Program-made: the position numbers and the translations under genes
Shown here: positions 1 to 5,581 of the stretch, piece after piece
How the letters are laid out: each line of letters starts with the position of its first letter
How positions within the stretch are numbered: the first letter of the stretch is position 1
Virus record (IMG/VR): IMGVR_UViG_3300046375_000049
Coordinates: 1 to 27,126 of that record
Source of the DNA: a virus
Strand: one strand, 5' to 3'
Length of the DNA: 27,126 bases
Notes under the pieces: model-generated
What the model was told of the DNA's origin: nothing
Databases searched by the model: none
The model's input: the letters and a program-made list of their open reading frames with translations, nothing else

Positions 1-17
1 ACAGAAGGTTCGTTCAT
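1..17 (-). CDS. 5' end of a further minus-strand gene, cut by the window edge
   Basis: An ATG on the minus strand at 17-15 overlaps the stop codon of the preceding gene (14-16) in the ATGA arrangement used repeatedly in this operon. Only five codons (MNEPS) lie inside the window, so no function can be inferred. The call rests on the coupling pattern alone. Confidence 0.3.
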
Positions 18-184
18 GATTGTTTTAGCGCCACGATAATCGCCGCCTCGACAAACTTGCTTCGTTGCCCGCGCGGCACTTGCCCGAGCTTGGCTACCGT
101 GGCGCGGCTCAAGGAAAAGTTGGTCATGAGCCGAGTCTTACCAGCCGGCCGGCCGGCTCCTTTGCGTGCGCCACCTGTGCTCAT
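14..184 (-). CDS. small ribbon-helix-helix-like protein with GAGRP N-terminus (56 aa)
   Basis: This 56-residue ORF is well supported. Its ATG at 184-182 overlaps the stop of the upstream gene (ATGA), and a GGAGG Shine-Dalgarno sits 4 nt before it. The N-terminus carries GGARKGAGRPAGK (residues 4-16), a basic Gly-Arg-Pro segment seen in many small phage DNA-associated or packaging proteins. The C-terminal half resembles a ribbon-helix-helix fold: a short strand at residues 21-26, then a helix with the 'RSKFVEAAI' signature (residues 41-49). A DNA-binding regulator or a packaging accessory is plausible. What is seen is the start signal and the motifs; the function is inferred. Confidence 0.6.
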   Translation of the reverse strand: MSTGGARKGAGRPAGKTRLMTNFSLSRATVAKLGQVPRGQRSKFVEAAIIVALKQS

Positions 185-381
185 GGTGCCTCCTGTGCGT
201 CGCGAGTATCACGATTTCGATTAATAAAATCTTCAGCGGCTTTTGCTGCTTCTTCTGGTTGATAGCACATTTTCTCGATAGGGATGTTATCGACTGCCGC
301 GCTGAATTGGCCAACACAGTGGCCCGGGACTCCAGACCATGAGAATACTTCCACTTTATGTCCTCGATAAAGGTATTTCAT
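181..381 (-). CDS. hypothetical small protein (66 aa)
   Basis: The ATG at 381-379 is preceded by a perfect GGAGG about 7 nt upstream, and the stop overlaps the start of the next gene (ATGA), so the ORF is very likely translated. The first half (MKYLYRGHKVEVFSWSG) looks like two beta strands; the second half is helical and acidic, then charged (EEAAKAAEDFINRNRDTRD). I do not recognise the family. It sits in the middle of the minus-strand operon of tiny proteins. Confidence 0.6.
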   Translation of the reverse strand: MKYLYRGHKVEVFSWSGVPGHCVGQFSAAVDNIPIEKMCYQPEEAAKAAEDFINRNRDTRDAQEAP

Positions 382-409
382 TTTCGTCCTCCTTTGCGTG
401 CGCCGCCTT

Positions 410-601
410 TCATAGTCTCCAATGCCCCATCATCCAAGTTATCGCCGCCCATTGTGCGCCTAGAAGCGCTAAGCCGAGCAGTAAAAATTTCCAAAGCATC
501 CCAATCTCCCGGTCCAGAACAAAACGCTCCATCCGCGTAATGGCGTGATCGAGCGCGTGTTCCAGATCCGCTTTGGTAACGGGTTTGTCGTTGCCGTTCA
601 T
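410..601 (-). CDS. small single-pass membrane protein with N-terminal helix (63 aa)
   Basis: Residues 1-31 are hydrophilic and predicted helical or coiled-coil (TKADLEHALDHAITRMERFV). Residues about 36-58 form one hydrophobic membrane segment (WKFLLLGLALLGAQWAAITWMMG). The start overlaps the stop of the upstream gene (ATGA at 601-598), which indicates translational coupling. The shape fits small phage inner-membrane proteins such as holin accessory, spanin-like or superinfection-exclusion factors. No lysis gene is adjacent (the lysozyme is about 23 kb away), so I do not assign a role. Confidence 0.55.
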   Translation of the reverse strand: MNGNDKPVTKADLEHALDHAITRMERFVLDREIGMLWKFLLLGLALLGAQWAAITWMMGHWRL

Positions 602-807
602 AACGTGGTCACCGAGACGATGTCGCTTGACTCGATCCAGTGAGCTAAGCCGTCCTCGGTAAAGATGAAATAAAGATCCGGTCGCCGTCGGTTTGAAAGG
701 ATATCGCCTTCTTCCAGAACAATGAAATGATCGCCAGCTCCTGTCGCAATTTGGAAAGGACGAAAAGGTTTGCGCGTTATCAAGGTGTTAAGCTGTTGGC
801 TGTTCAT
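598..807 (-). CDS. PFxPF-family small protein, paralogue A (69 aa)
   Basis: This is one of three related proteins in the window, with those at 804-1019 and 1866-2084. The shared pattern is an N-terminal helix, the motif 'KPFRPFQI' (residues 13-20), a beta strand followed by a turn, and a second strand pair ending in 'FTEDGLAHWIESSDIVSV'. Short proteins of this pattern are common hypothetical genes in Verrucomicrobiota and Planctomycetota; the function is unknown to me. A GGAG lies 5-6 nt before the ATG at 807-805. Both ends overlap neighbouring genes by ATGA. It is probably a small, mostly beta, soluble protein. Confidence 0.6.
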   Translation of the reverse strand: MNSQQLNTLITRKPFRPFQIATGAGDHFIVLEEGDILSNRRRPDLYFIFTEDGLAHWIESSDIVSVTTL

Positions 808-1019
808 GATAACTCCGGCCCGTTTTTGGTCGATACCCGGTCAATGGCCGCATAGGGAATGATAGAGATGTAGCCTTCCTGGTCGATGTAAGCGATTGCG
901 GTTCGCCCGGCGAATAAGCGTTGGGCGTTTGTCACGGCCTGTGCTTCTCCGTCACGAGTGAAAATGACGAACGGCGCAAAAGGAACGGCGCGCAGGAGTC
1001 TGGTTAGTTCTTCTTTCAT
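804..1019 (-). CDS. PFxPF-family small protein, paralogue B (71 aa)
   Basis: Same architecture as the adjacent 598-807 gene: helix 'MKEELTRLLRAVPFAPFVIFTRDGEAQAV', then strands ending in 'YIDQEGYISIIPYAAIDRVS'. Tandem placement with an ATGA overlap suggests a local duplication followed by strong divergence. No convincing Shine-Dalgarno precedes the ATG at 1019-1017, so translation probably depends on coupling to the 28-aa peptide gene upstream. The biochemical role is unknown. Confidence 0.6.
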   Translation of the reverse strand: MKEELTRLLRAVPFAPFVIFTRDGEAQAVTNAQRLFAGRTAIAYIDQEGYISIIPYAAIDRVSTKNGPELS

Positions 1020-1102
1020 TTGAGAAACACCAAGCCGAAGCCAGCTAGCGTGACTCCTGCGTAGATAAGGGCGGCCATGGGATCAGGTATTTGGAGGTTC
1101 AT
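1016..1102 (-). CDS. 28-residue hydrophobic peptide, possible membrane miniprotein
   Basis: A very small ORF starting at ATG 1102-1100, whose stop overlaps the next start (AAATGA). After MNLQIPDP it is almost wholly hydrophobic (AALIYAGVTLAGFGLVFLK), enough for one membrane helix, with a C-terminal lysine. No good Shine-Dalgarno is visible; a second in-frame ATG lies at residue 9. The ATGA coupling and the otherwise gene-packed operon favour a real gene, but chance is possible. Confidence 0.4.
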   Translation of the reverse strand: MNLQIPDPMAALIYAGVTLAGFGLVFLK

Positions 1103-1122
1103 GTGGCCGTGACTGAACTTAC

Positions 1123-1437
1123 TTAGTTTACTAAAGACTTGTACAAGTTGAATTTACGAGTCATTTCTTTAAAGGCAATGCATAGGTATTCATTGACTTC
1201 ATCTTCGGTTTCGGCTCCTTCGGATACTGCATTTGATTTTAATCTTCCAAGGGCAGTTTCCTTATCCCACTTTCCGAATAATTTTATATCATCATAAGCA
1301 TATAAAGCTTCTATATCTCCATCCTCATAAGCATGCCTTTGATAGAAAGGATCAAAGGCAGCTTTCACGTTTTGTACAGGTGCGCCGAGGCCAACCATGA
1401 CACTGGCAATTAGTAGTGATCGATAAATGATTTTCAT
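1123..1437 (-). CDS. putative secreted small protein, paralogue of 1473-1832 (104 aa)
   Basis: I place the start at ATG 1437-1435, which gives a Sec-type signal peptide: MKIIYRSLL, a hydrophobic core, then VKAAF with likely cleavage near residue 26. The reading frame stays open to 1512, but that extension has no signal peptide and overlaps the upstream gene. The mature part is short and acidic, ending in 'VNEYLCIAFKEMTRKFNLYKSL'. The first codons, the GTCGTTA sequence just upstream and the 'LCI...F' region match the next gene, so the two are paralogues. The protein is probably exported to the periplasm; the function is unknown. Confidence 0.55.
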   Translation of the reverse strand: MKIIYRSLLIASVMVGLGAPVQNVKAAFDPFYQRHAYEDGDIEALYAYDDIKLFGKWDKETALGRLKSNAVSEGAETEDEVNEYLCIAFKEMTRKFNLYKSLVN

Positions 1438-1472
1438 TGTACTATTCAGTAACGACCGGGCGCCGCCCTGGC

Positions 1473-1832
1473 TCATTTTAATATCGACCCCGTAATTACT
1501 TTTTCGTGCCATGCATGAAGGCGAAACATAAACTCATCTTTGAATGCTCCTTCATAAATGCACAATCCTTCATAAGAGTCGTAATCTTTTTTAGAAAGAT
1601 TATGGGTTGCAGCTAAGCGATCACCTTCCTTCATTATGTCGTCATAGTTTGAAAAATTTGGCTCGACGAATGCGAAATAAAGATCAGCTTCGCGACGGGC
1701 TGTCTGGACGATATTTAAAGCATTGGTCTTTGAAAGATCGGTTTGCGCTAAAACAGTTTCCTTTTGTTGAGCACTTGCATTGGCAACGCCCAGGATGGCG
1801 ACGGATAAGAGTGAGAGACAAATGATTTTCAT
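1473..1832 (-). CDS. putative secreted small protein (119 aa)
   Basis: It begins with a clear signal peptide (MKIICLSLLSVAILGVANASAQ, split here as MKIICLSLLSV then AILGVANASA), with probable cleavage after ASA at about residue 21. The mature domain is about 97 residues, mainly helical, with 'YDSYEGLCIYEGAFKDEF' near the end. The MKII leader and the bases before the ATG resemble those of the 1123-1437 gene. This local duplication kept the export signal while the mature regions drifted. No classical Shine-Dalgarno is present. Exported phage proteins of this size can act in superinfection exclusion or cell-surface alteration, but nothing here proves that. Confidence 0.6.
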   Translation of the reverse strand: MKIICLSLLSVAILGVANASAQQKETVLAQTDLSKTNALNIVQTARREADLYFAFVEPNFSNYDDIMKEGDRLAATHNLSKKDYDSYEGLCIYEGAFKDEFMFRLHAWHEKVITGSILK

Positions 1833-1859
1833 TGTATTTTCTATAACGACTAGCTCACC

Positions 1860-1881
1860 ATAAACTTAAACAGCTTTTTCA
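1860..1881. repeat. 22-bp direct repeat, copy 1
   Basis: The sequence ataaacttaaacagcttttt plus 'ca' matches 2291-2312 at 21 of 22 positions. On the minus strand this copy contains the last codons and stop of the 1866-2084 gene, then the spacer before the next gene. Confidence 0.8.
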
Positions 1882-2084
1882 ACCAGCGAGATAATGCTCT
1901 CCTCGTCGAATTCGTGCTGGATCCCATCTTTGGTAAAGGCAATCACGCGTTCTGGGTGCAGACGTGGGAAAAATAGTTCGCTATCTTGGTCAATCAAAAT
2001 CTGGCGTCCGCTGGCCAGTTCAATAACAAATGACCGGAAAGGTTCTCTGGCCAATTTAGCTTTGAGGAGAGTGACTTCGATCAT
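1866..2084 (-). CDS. PFxPF-family small protein, paralogue C (72 aa)
   Basis: Third member of the family: 'LAREPFRSFVIELASGRQILI' followed by 'FPRLHPERVIAFTKDGIQHEFDEESIISLVEKAV'. This copy is closest to the widespread bacterial form, with a conserved Pro-Glu-Arg and a final acidic helix or strand. The start is set at ATG 2084-2082 because GGAG lies 9 nt upstream and the codon overlaps the previous stop in ATGA. A longer frame from 2111 is open but lacks such signals. The last codons belong to a 22-bp repeat found again at 2291-2312. Confidence 0.6.
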   Translation of the reverse strand: MIEVTLLKAKLAREPFRSFVIELASGRQILIDQDSELFFPRLHPERVIAFTKDGIQHEFDEESIISLVEKAV

Positions 2085-2284
2085 TGGGCGAACTCCAAAA
2101 CCAGTTGCCAATCTTCGCGTTTGGCGTGTTTACGCCAACCGAGCGTGTTAGCCCAGATCAGGCGGCGGCAAGCGGCGATCACTATTTGGTCCTGGCAATC
2201 TTTGGCGCCTTCGAGGACCTGCCAAACTATTTGCATCCGCGGGGTCATAAATTCTATTTTGCTCATACCTTTATCTACGACCAT
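2081..2284 (-). CDS. hypothetical small protein, first gene of the minus-strand operon (67 aa)
   Basis: The frame runs from ATG 2284-2282 to a TGA that overlaps the next start (ATGA at 2084-2081). A second ATG at 2266-2264 gives a 61-residue form; neither has a well-spaced Shine-Dalgarno, so the start is uncertain. The protein is rich in Trp and Arg/Lys (MQIVWQVLEGAKDCQDQ, RRLIWANTLGWRKHAKREDW) and appears helical. It faces the terminase gene head-to-head with only about 30 bp between starts. Position and size would allow a small DNA-binding packaging protein, but I see no diagnostic motif. Confidence 0.5.
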   Translation of the reverse strand: MVVDKGMSKIEFMTPRMQIVWQVLEGAKDCQDQIVIAACRRLIWANTLGWRKHAKREDWQLVLEFAQ

Positions 2285-2290
2285 TCCCGA

Positions 2291-2312
2291 ATAAACTTAA
2301 ACAACTTTTTCA
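2291..2312. repeat. 22-bp direct repeat, copy 2, in the divergent intergenic region
   Basis: Matches 1860-1881 with one change (a for g). Read on the minus strand it would encode the same final residues (EKVV then stop) as the PFxPF gene at 1866-2084, but no ORF remains around it. It is either the scar of a fourth paralogue removed at the terminase junction, or a shared signal placed before two minus-strand genes. Confidence 0.75.
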
Positions 2313-2315
2313 GTA

Positions 2316-3719
2316 ATGCAACCAGCCGCGCCCACGGTTGACCTCAAGTTCCAGTACCCGCCTGGCGTGGTGCCCCCCTGGGAGTTCGCCATTGCCTTCC
2401 TGGGCATCGATCTTTACCCGTGGCAGGCTTTGACCCTCGAGGCGATCGGCCAGGGGATCCCGACCGCGCTGGCTGCAGCGAACGGTTCAGGCAAAACCAG
2501 GCGGATCGTGGCTCCGGCAATTTTGTGGCTCCTGTTCTATTGGCCGCGCGGCCTGGTCCCGGTCACTTCCGGCAGCTGGACCCAGCTCGAGCAGCAGCTT
2601 TGGCCGGCCCTCCTTGAGCACCAGGGCAAGTTCCCGAGCTGGGATTGGCCCGCGATGCGGATCCACACGCCGGAGGGCGGCCGTGCGTTCCTGTTCAGCA
2701 CCAACGACTCGAGGCGCGCGGAAGGTAACCACGGCACGCCCGATGCCCCCTGCATGTATATCATCGACGAGGGCAAAGGGGTCGATGACGGGATCTACAC
2801 TGCCAGTGACCGCTGCACGGCCCAGTACCGGTTTATCTGCAGCTCGGCCGGTGGCCCGTTTGGCCGGTTTTTTGAATGTTTCCATTCGCTCAGAGCCGAG
2901 TATTTCAGTAGGCGCGTGACCAGCGGCCAGTGCCCGCACTTGAAAGAAAAGTACGAACGCGATTGTCGGTTGTATCCAAAGGACGATCCCGATTTCCGCT
3001 CCATGCACTACAGCGAGTTCATGGACGAGGACGGGCCCGGCGTCATCATCAGCGCCGTTTCGTTGCGGGCGTGTTTGGAGGCTCGGGTTGAGCACAAATC
3101 AGCGAGCCGCGCGGCCTTTTGCGACTTTGCGGCTGGGGGCGATGAGAACGTGATTGCGATCGCCGACGGTAACAAGGTTGACCTGATCCGGTGCTGGCGT
3201 GATACCGACCCGATCCGGGCGTGTAAGGACTTTATTGCCGAGTTCGAGCGCATGAAGCTTGTCCCGGCGGAGATTCACGGGGATGAAGGCGGGCTGGGCA
3301 CGGTGATGATTTCCTACTTGGCCGAAATGGGGTGGCGGATTACGGCGGTCAATAACGGCGTACCGGCTCTAGACGAGGATCACTACTGTAACCGCGGGAG
3401 CGAGATCTGGTATTCATGCGCCAAACGGATTTTAAAGAAGGAAATCATTCTGCCCGATGACGCGATTTTCTTTCGCCAGGCGACCACGCGTCGGCGCGAT
3501 TACGACGGCAAAATGCGGCTCCAGGCCGAGAGCAAAGACAAGATGGCTGCGCGCGGGCTCAAGTCGCCGGACCGGGCGGATGCGGTCTTTGGCGCGCTGT
3601 ACTGCCGCGGAATTGGTGGGGTTACCCGGGAACAATTAGCGGGCATTTACCTGCCGCAGAACGAATTTAACGTCGGGCGGCAGTTTGAGACGGTCAGTTT
3701 TCAGGGCGAGGAGGAGTAA
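2316..3719 (+). CDS. terL: phage terminase large subunit (ATPase/nuclease), 467 aa
   Basis: The motor that drives DNA into the prohead and cuts it. The N-terminal ATPase has a Walker A motif AANGSGKT at residues 54-61, an adenine-motif-like 'YPWQ' at 34-37, and Walker B MYIIDE at 147-152 (D151, catalytic E152). The C-terminal RNase H-like nuclease has Asp270 in 'FCDFAAGGDEN', Asp323 in 'HGDEGG', and Asp419/Asp422 in 'SPDRADA'. The length is typical of Mu gp28/Terminase_6-like enzymes. The frame is closed by a stop at 2298-2300, so ATG 2316 is the first possible ATG; its Shine-Dalgarno is weak. No small terminase subunit is recognisable nearby. Confidence 0.93.
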   Translation: MQPAAPTVDLKFQYPPGVVPPWEFAIAFLGIDLYPWQALTLEAIGQGIPTALAAANGSGKTRRIVAPAILWLLFYWPRGLVPVTSGSWTQLEQQLWPALLEHQGKFPSWDWPAMRIHTPEGGRAFLFSTNDSRRAEGNHGTPDAPCMYIIDEGKGVDDGIYTASDRCTAQYRFICSSAGGPFGRFFECFHSLRAEYFSRRVTSGQCPHLKEKYERDCRLYPKDDPDFRSMHYSEFMDEDGPGVIISAVSLRACLEARVEHKSASRAAFCDFAAGGDENVIAIADGNKVDLIRCWRDTDPIRACKDFIAEFERMKLVPAEIHGDEGGLGTVMISYLAEMGWRITAVNNGVPALDEDHYCNRGSEIWYSCAKRILKKEIILPDDAIFFRQATTRRRDYDGKMRLQAESKDKMAARGLKSPDRADAVFGALYCRGIGGVTREQLAGIYLPQNEFNVGRQFETVSFQGEEE

Positions 3720-3900
3720 GGTCTGAGAGACCAAATTAGCACTCAGTGCCATTTCCTTCTTGTCAAGTGCCAATTTGGCGCATAGTGTCGCGAGCTAATG
3801 TCGGGAGCAAGAGAGCGTATCGGATTGGCTTCGGCCTTCTGAACGGGCTCCGGGTCGGGTAACCGGCCCCCCGACGCCAATCAGTGCACTGCCCCGAACG
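3720..3900. other. structured intergenic region after terL (several inverted repeats)
   Basis: No gene is visible in these 181 bases. They hold a GGTCT-gag-AGACC hairpin directly after the terminase stop (3720-3732). A 13-bp inverted repeat with one mismatch follows (3731-3743 with 3766-3778). A GCACT-c-AGTGC palindrome (3739-3749) competes with one arm of that repeat. GTCGGG/CCCGAC arms occur around 3853-3875, and CAGTGCACTG is a perfect 10-bp palindrome (3882-3891). No U-tract follows, so a simple terminator is unlikely. A regulatory RNA leader, processing site or packaging recognition site are options. Confidence 0.5.
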
Positions 3901-4020
3901 ATGACTTTTTACCCGGTCCATTTTGCGAATGGCTGCAGAATCATCGGCGCTTTGCTGGCTGCCTACGTGGTCATTTTTTTGGTGATCGTACTGCTATTCC
4001 ATTTTTTTAGGTTCTTATGA
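3901..4020 (+). CDS. 39-residue single-pass membrane peptide
   Basis: Small ORF from ATG 3901 to TGA 4018-4020. After a polar start (MTFYPVHFANGCR) it has one long hydrophobic segment (IIGALLAAYVVIFLVIVLLFHFF), then an Arg near the end, consistent with a single membrane helix. No clear Shine-Dalgarno precedes it. It lies 22 nt before the next gene in the packaging operon. A membrane miniprotein is plausible; coding by chance cannot be excluded. Confidence 0.45.
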   Translation: MTFYPVHFANGCRIIGALLAAYVVIFLVIVLLFHFFRFL

Positions 4021-4042
4021 ACACCACAGTGAAAGGAAACCA

Positions 4043-4498
4043 GTGAGTGACGAATTTGCCTTTGCCCCGACGCCAGCCCAAACGACGGCGATGACTGACA
4101 TGAAAGCTTTGATGCCAGGAGTGCATTGGAGCCATGCCTGGAACCAGTTGCGTGCCGGTTATCCGGCTGATTTTGTAGATAATGACCACGACATTTACGT
4201 GGTGGCAAACTATTACGCGAGTATTGCCGTGGCTGCGCCGGCAATTACGGCGCTCTCTCCCGCCACCGGGCCGGCCGGAGCCGATATCACGGTGGACATT
4301 ACCGGTACTGGGTTCGGTCTTTATACGAGCGTCAACATTGGCGAGGCGCACAGTATAGCGCCGGCAAGCGTTTCGCCGACCGAACTGAAGGTGCTTTTCA
4401 GCGGCACGGCGCACATAGCCTATCCCGGGACGTTGCCGGTCAGCGTGACGAACGGGGACGGTCAGGAGAGCAACGCGCTGGATTTTACGGTGACGTAA
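4043..4498 (+). CDS. IPT/TIG-like Ig-fold protein, paralogue 1 (151 aa)
   Basis: Translation probably begins at GTG 4043, with AAAGGA about 6 nt upstream. Residues 1-60 form a helical region containing 'MPGVHWSHAWNQLRAGY' and 'NDHDIYVVANYYASIA'. Residues 65-151 look like an IPT/TIG immunoglobulin-like domain (ITALSPATGPAGADITVDI, TGTGF, then VSVTNGDGQESNALDFTVT). The same two-part layout recurs at 10916-11377. In phages, Ig-like domains usually decorate the capsid or tail and bind weakly to surfaces. Location among packaging genes fits a structural accessory. The next gene starts directly after its stop. Confidence 0.65.
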   Translation: MSDEFAFAPTPAQTTAMTDMKALMPGVHWSHAWNQLRAGYPADFVDNDHDIYVVANYYASIAVAAPAITALSPATGPAGADITVDITGTGFGLYTSVNIGEAHSIAPASVSPTELKVLFSGTAHIAYPGTLPVSVTNGDGQESNALDFTVT

Positions 4499-5581
4499 AT
4501 GAGCGGGCTCCAGATATTAACGGGCGATTGCCGCGCGATCCTGCCGACGCTGGAGGCTGGCAGCGTGCAATGCTGCGTGACGAGCCCGCCGTATTGGGGC
4601 CTGCGCGATTACGGCACGGCGCAATGGGAAGGCGGGGATGCGGAGTGCGATCATAAGCGGTTTAACGGCTATCCTTCAGGCTTAGAAGGTTCGAAGGAAT
4701 CAACTTACAACGGGAAGTTTGAAAAGCTCGTCTGCGGCAAATGCGGCGCTCGCCGCATCGATTCGCAGTTAGGCCTCGAAGCCACGCCGGAAGGGTACAT
4801 CGCCAACATGGTTGCCGTGTTCCGCGAGGTCAAGCGCGTGCTGCGCGATGATGGCACGCTGTGGTTGAATTTGGGCGATAGCTACGCGTCGAGCGGGACA
4901 AATGGTTATCAGCGACTCGATGAACTTGGTGAGCGTTTAGGGTGCGGCGGAGGCCACAAGCATTCAGCGCAACTTTGCGGCCGTGCTCCAACGCCACCCG
5001 GACTAAAGCCCAAAGACCTTTGCATGATGCCGGCGCGGGTTGCGATGGCCTTGCAAGCCGATGGCTGGTATCTGCGCAGCGATATTATCTGGCACAAGCC
5101 GAACCCGATGCCGGAGAGCGTGACCGATCGGCCGACCAAAGCGCACGAATACCTTTTCCTACTAGCAAAACAAGAACGCTATTTTTATGATGCGGAAGCG
5201 ATTCGGGAAATCGGGAGCGATAGCCTTCCATGGGGTAAACGAGATAATGTCGGCCAGTATCATGACGGCGATTATATTCCGACAAATGGAAGCTTAGGTA
5301 TCCCCTCGGCCGGGAATCGTCGCAACAAGCGCACCGTATGGACGATCGCCACGCAACCTTACAGCGAGGCCCATTTCGCCACGTTCCCCGAGGAAATCCC
5401 AAAGCTCTGCATCCTTGCCGGCAGCAAGCCCGGCGACACTATACTGGATCCTTTCGCCGGCAGCGGGACCGTTGGTAAGGTGGCGCTCGAGCTCGGTCGC
5501 CGCGCGATCCTGATTGAGCTTAACCCGGCCTACATCGAGTTGACGCAGGATCGCACCTTCGTGACACCCGGATTTTTTTAA
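4499..5581 (+). CDS. beta-class DNA methyltransferase (N6-adenine or N4-cytosine), 360 aa
   Basis: It transfers a methyl group from S-adenosylmethionine to an exocyclic amino group in DNA. The catalytic motif IV TSPPYW is at residues 28-33, and the AdoMet-binding motif I DPFAGSGT is near the C-terminus (317-324). That order defines the beta class. The 'YWGLRDYG' and 'LGLEATPEGYIANM' segments are typical of phage orphan methylases. Between them Cys50, His52, Cys79 and Cys82 could bind zinc in an inserted finger. No restriction enzyme is adjacent, so it probably protects phage DNA or modulates expression. ATG 4499 follows the previous stop with no gap. SPPY versus DPPY alone does not settle which base is methylated. 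Confidence 0.9.
   Translation: MSGLQILTGDCRAILPTLEAGSVQCCVTSPPYWGLRDYGTAQWEGGDAECDHKRFNGYPSGLEGSKESTYNGKFEKLVCGKCGARRIDSQLGLEATPEGYIANMVAVFREVKRVLRDDGTLWLNLGDSYASSGTNGYQRLDELGERLGCGGGHKHSAQLCGRAPTPPGLKPKDLCMMPARVAMALQADGWYLRSDIIWHKPNPMPESVTDRPTKAHEYLFLLAKQERYFYDAEAIREIGSDSLPWGKRDNVGQYHDGDYIPTNGSLGIPSAGNRRNKRTVWTIATQPYSEAHFATFPEEIPKLCILAGSKPGDTILDPFAGSGTVGKVALELGRRAILIELNPAYIELTQDRTFVTPGFF

Noticed and set aside
2487-3095. 202-residue antisense ORF inside terL
   Set aside because: It lies wholly opposite a gene with intact Walker and nuclease motifs, is Arg/Pro-rich as frame shadows are, and has no plausible domain.
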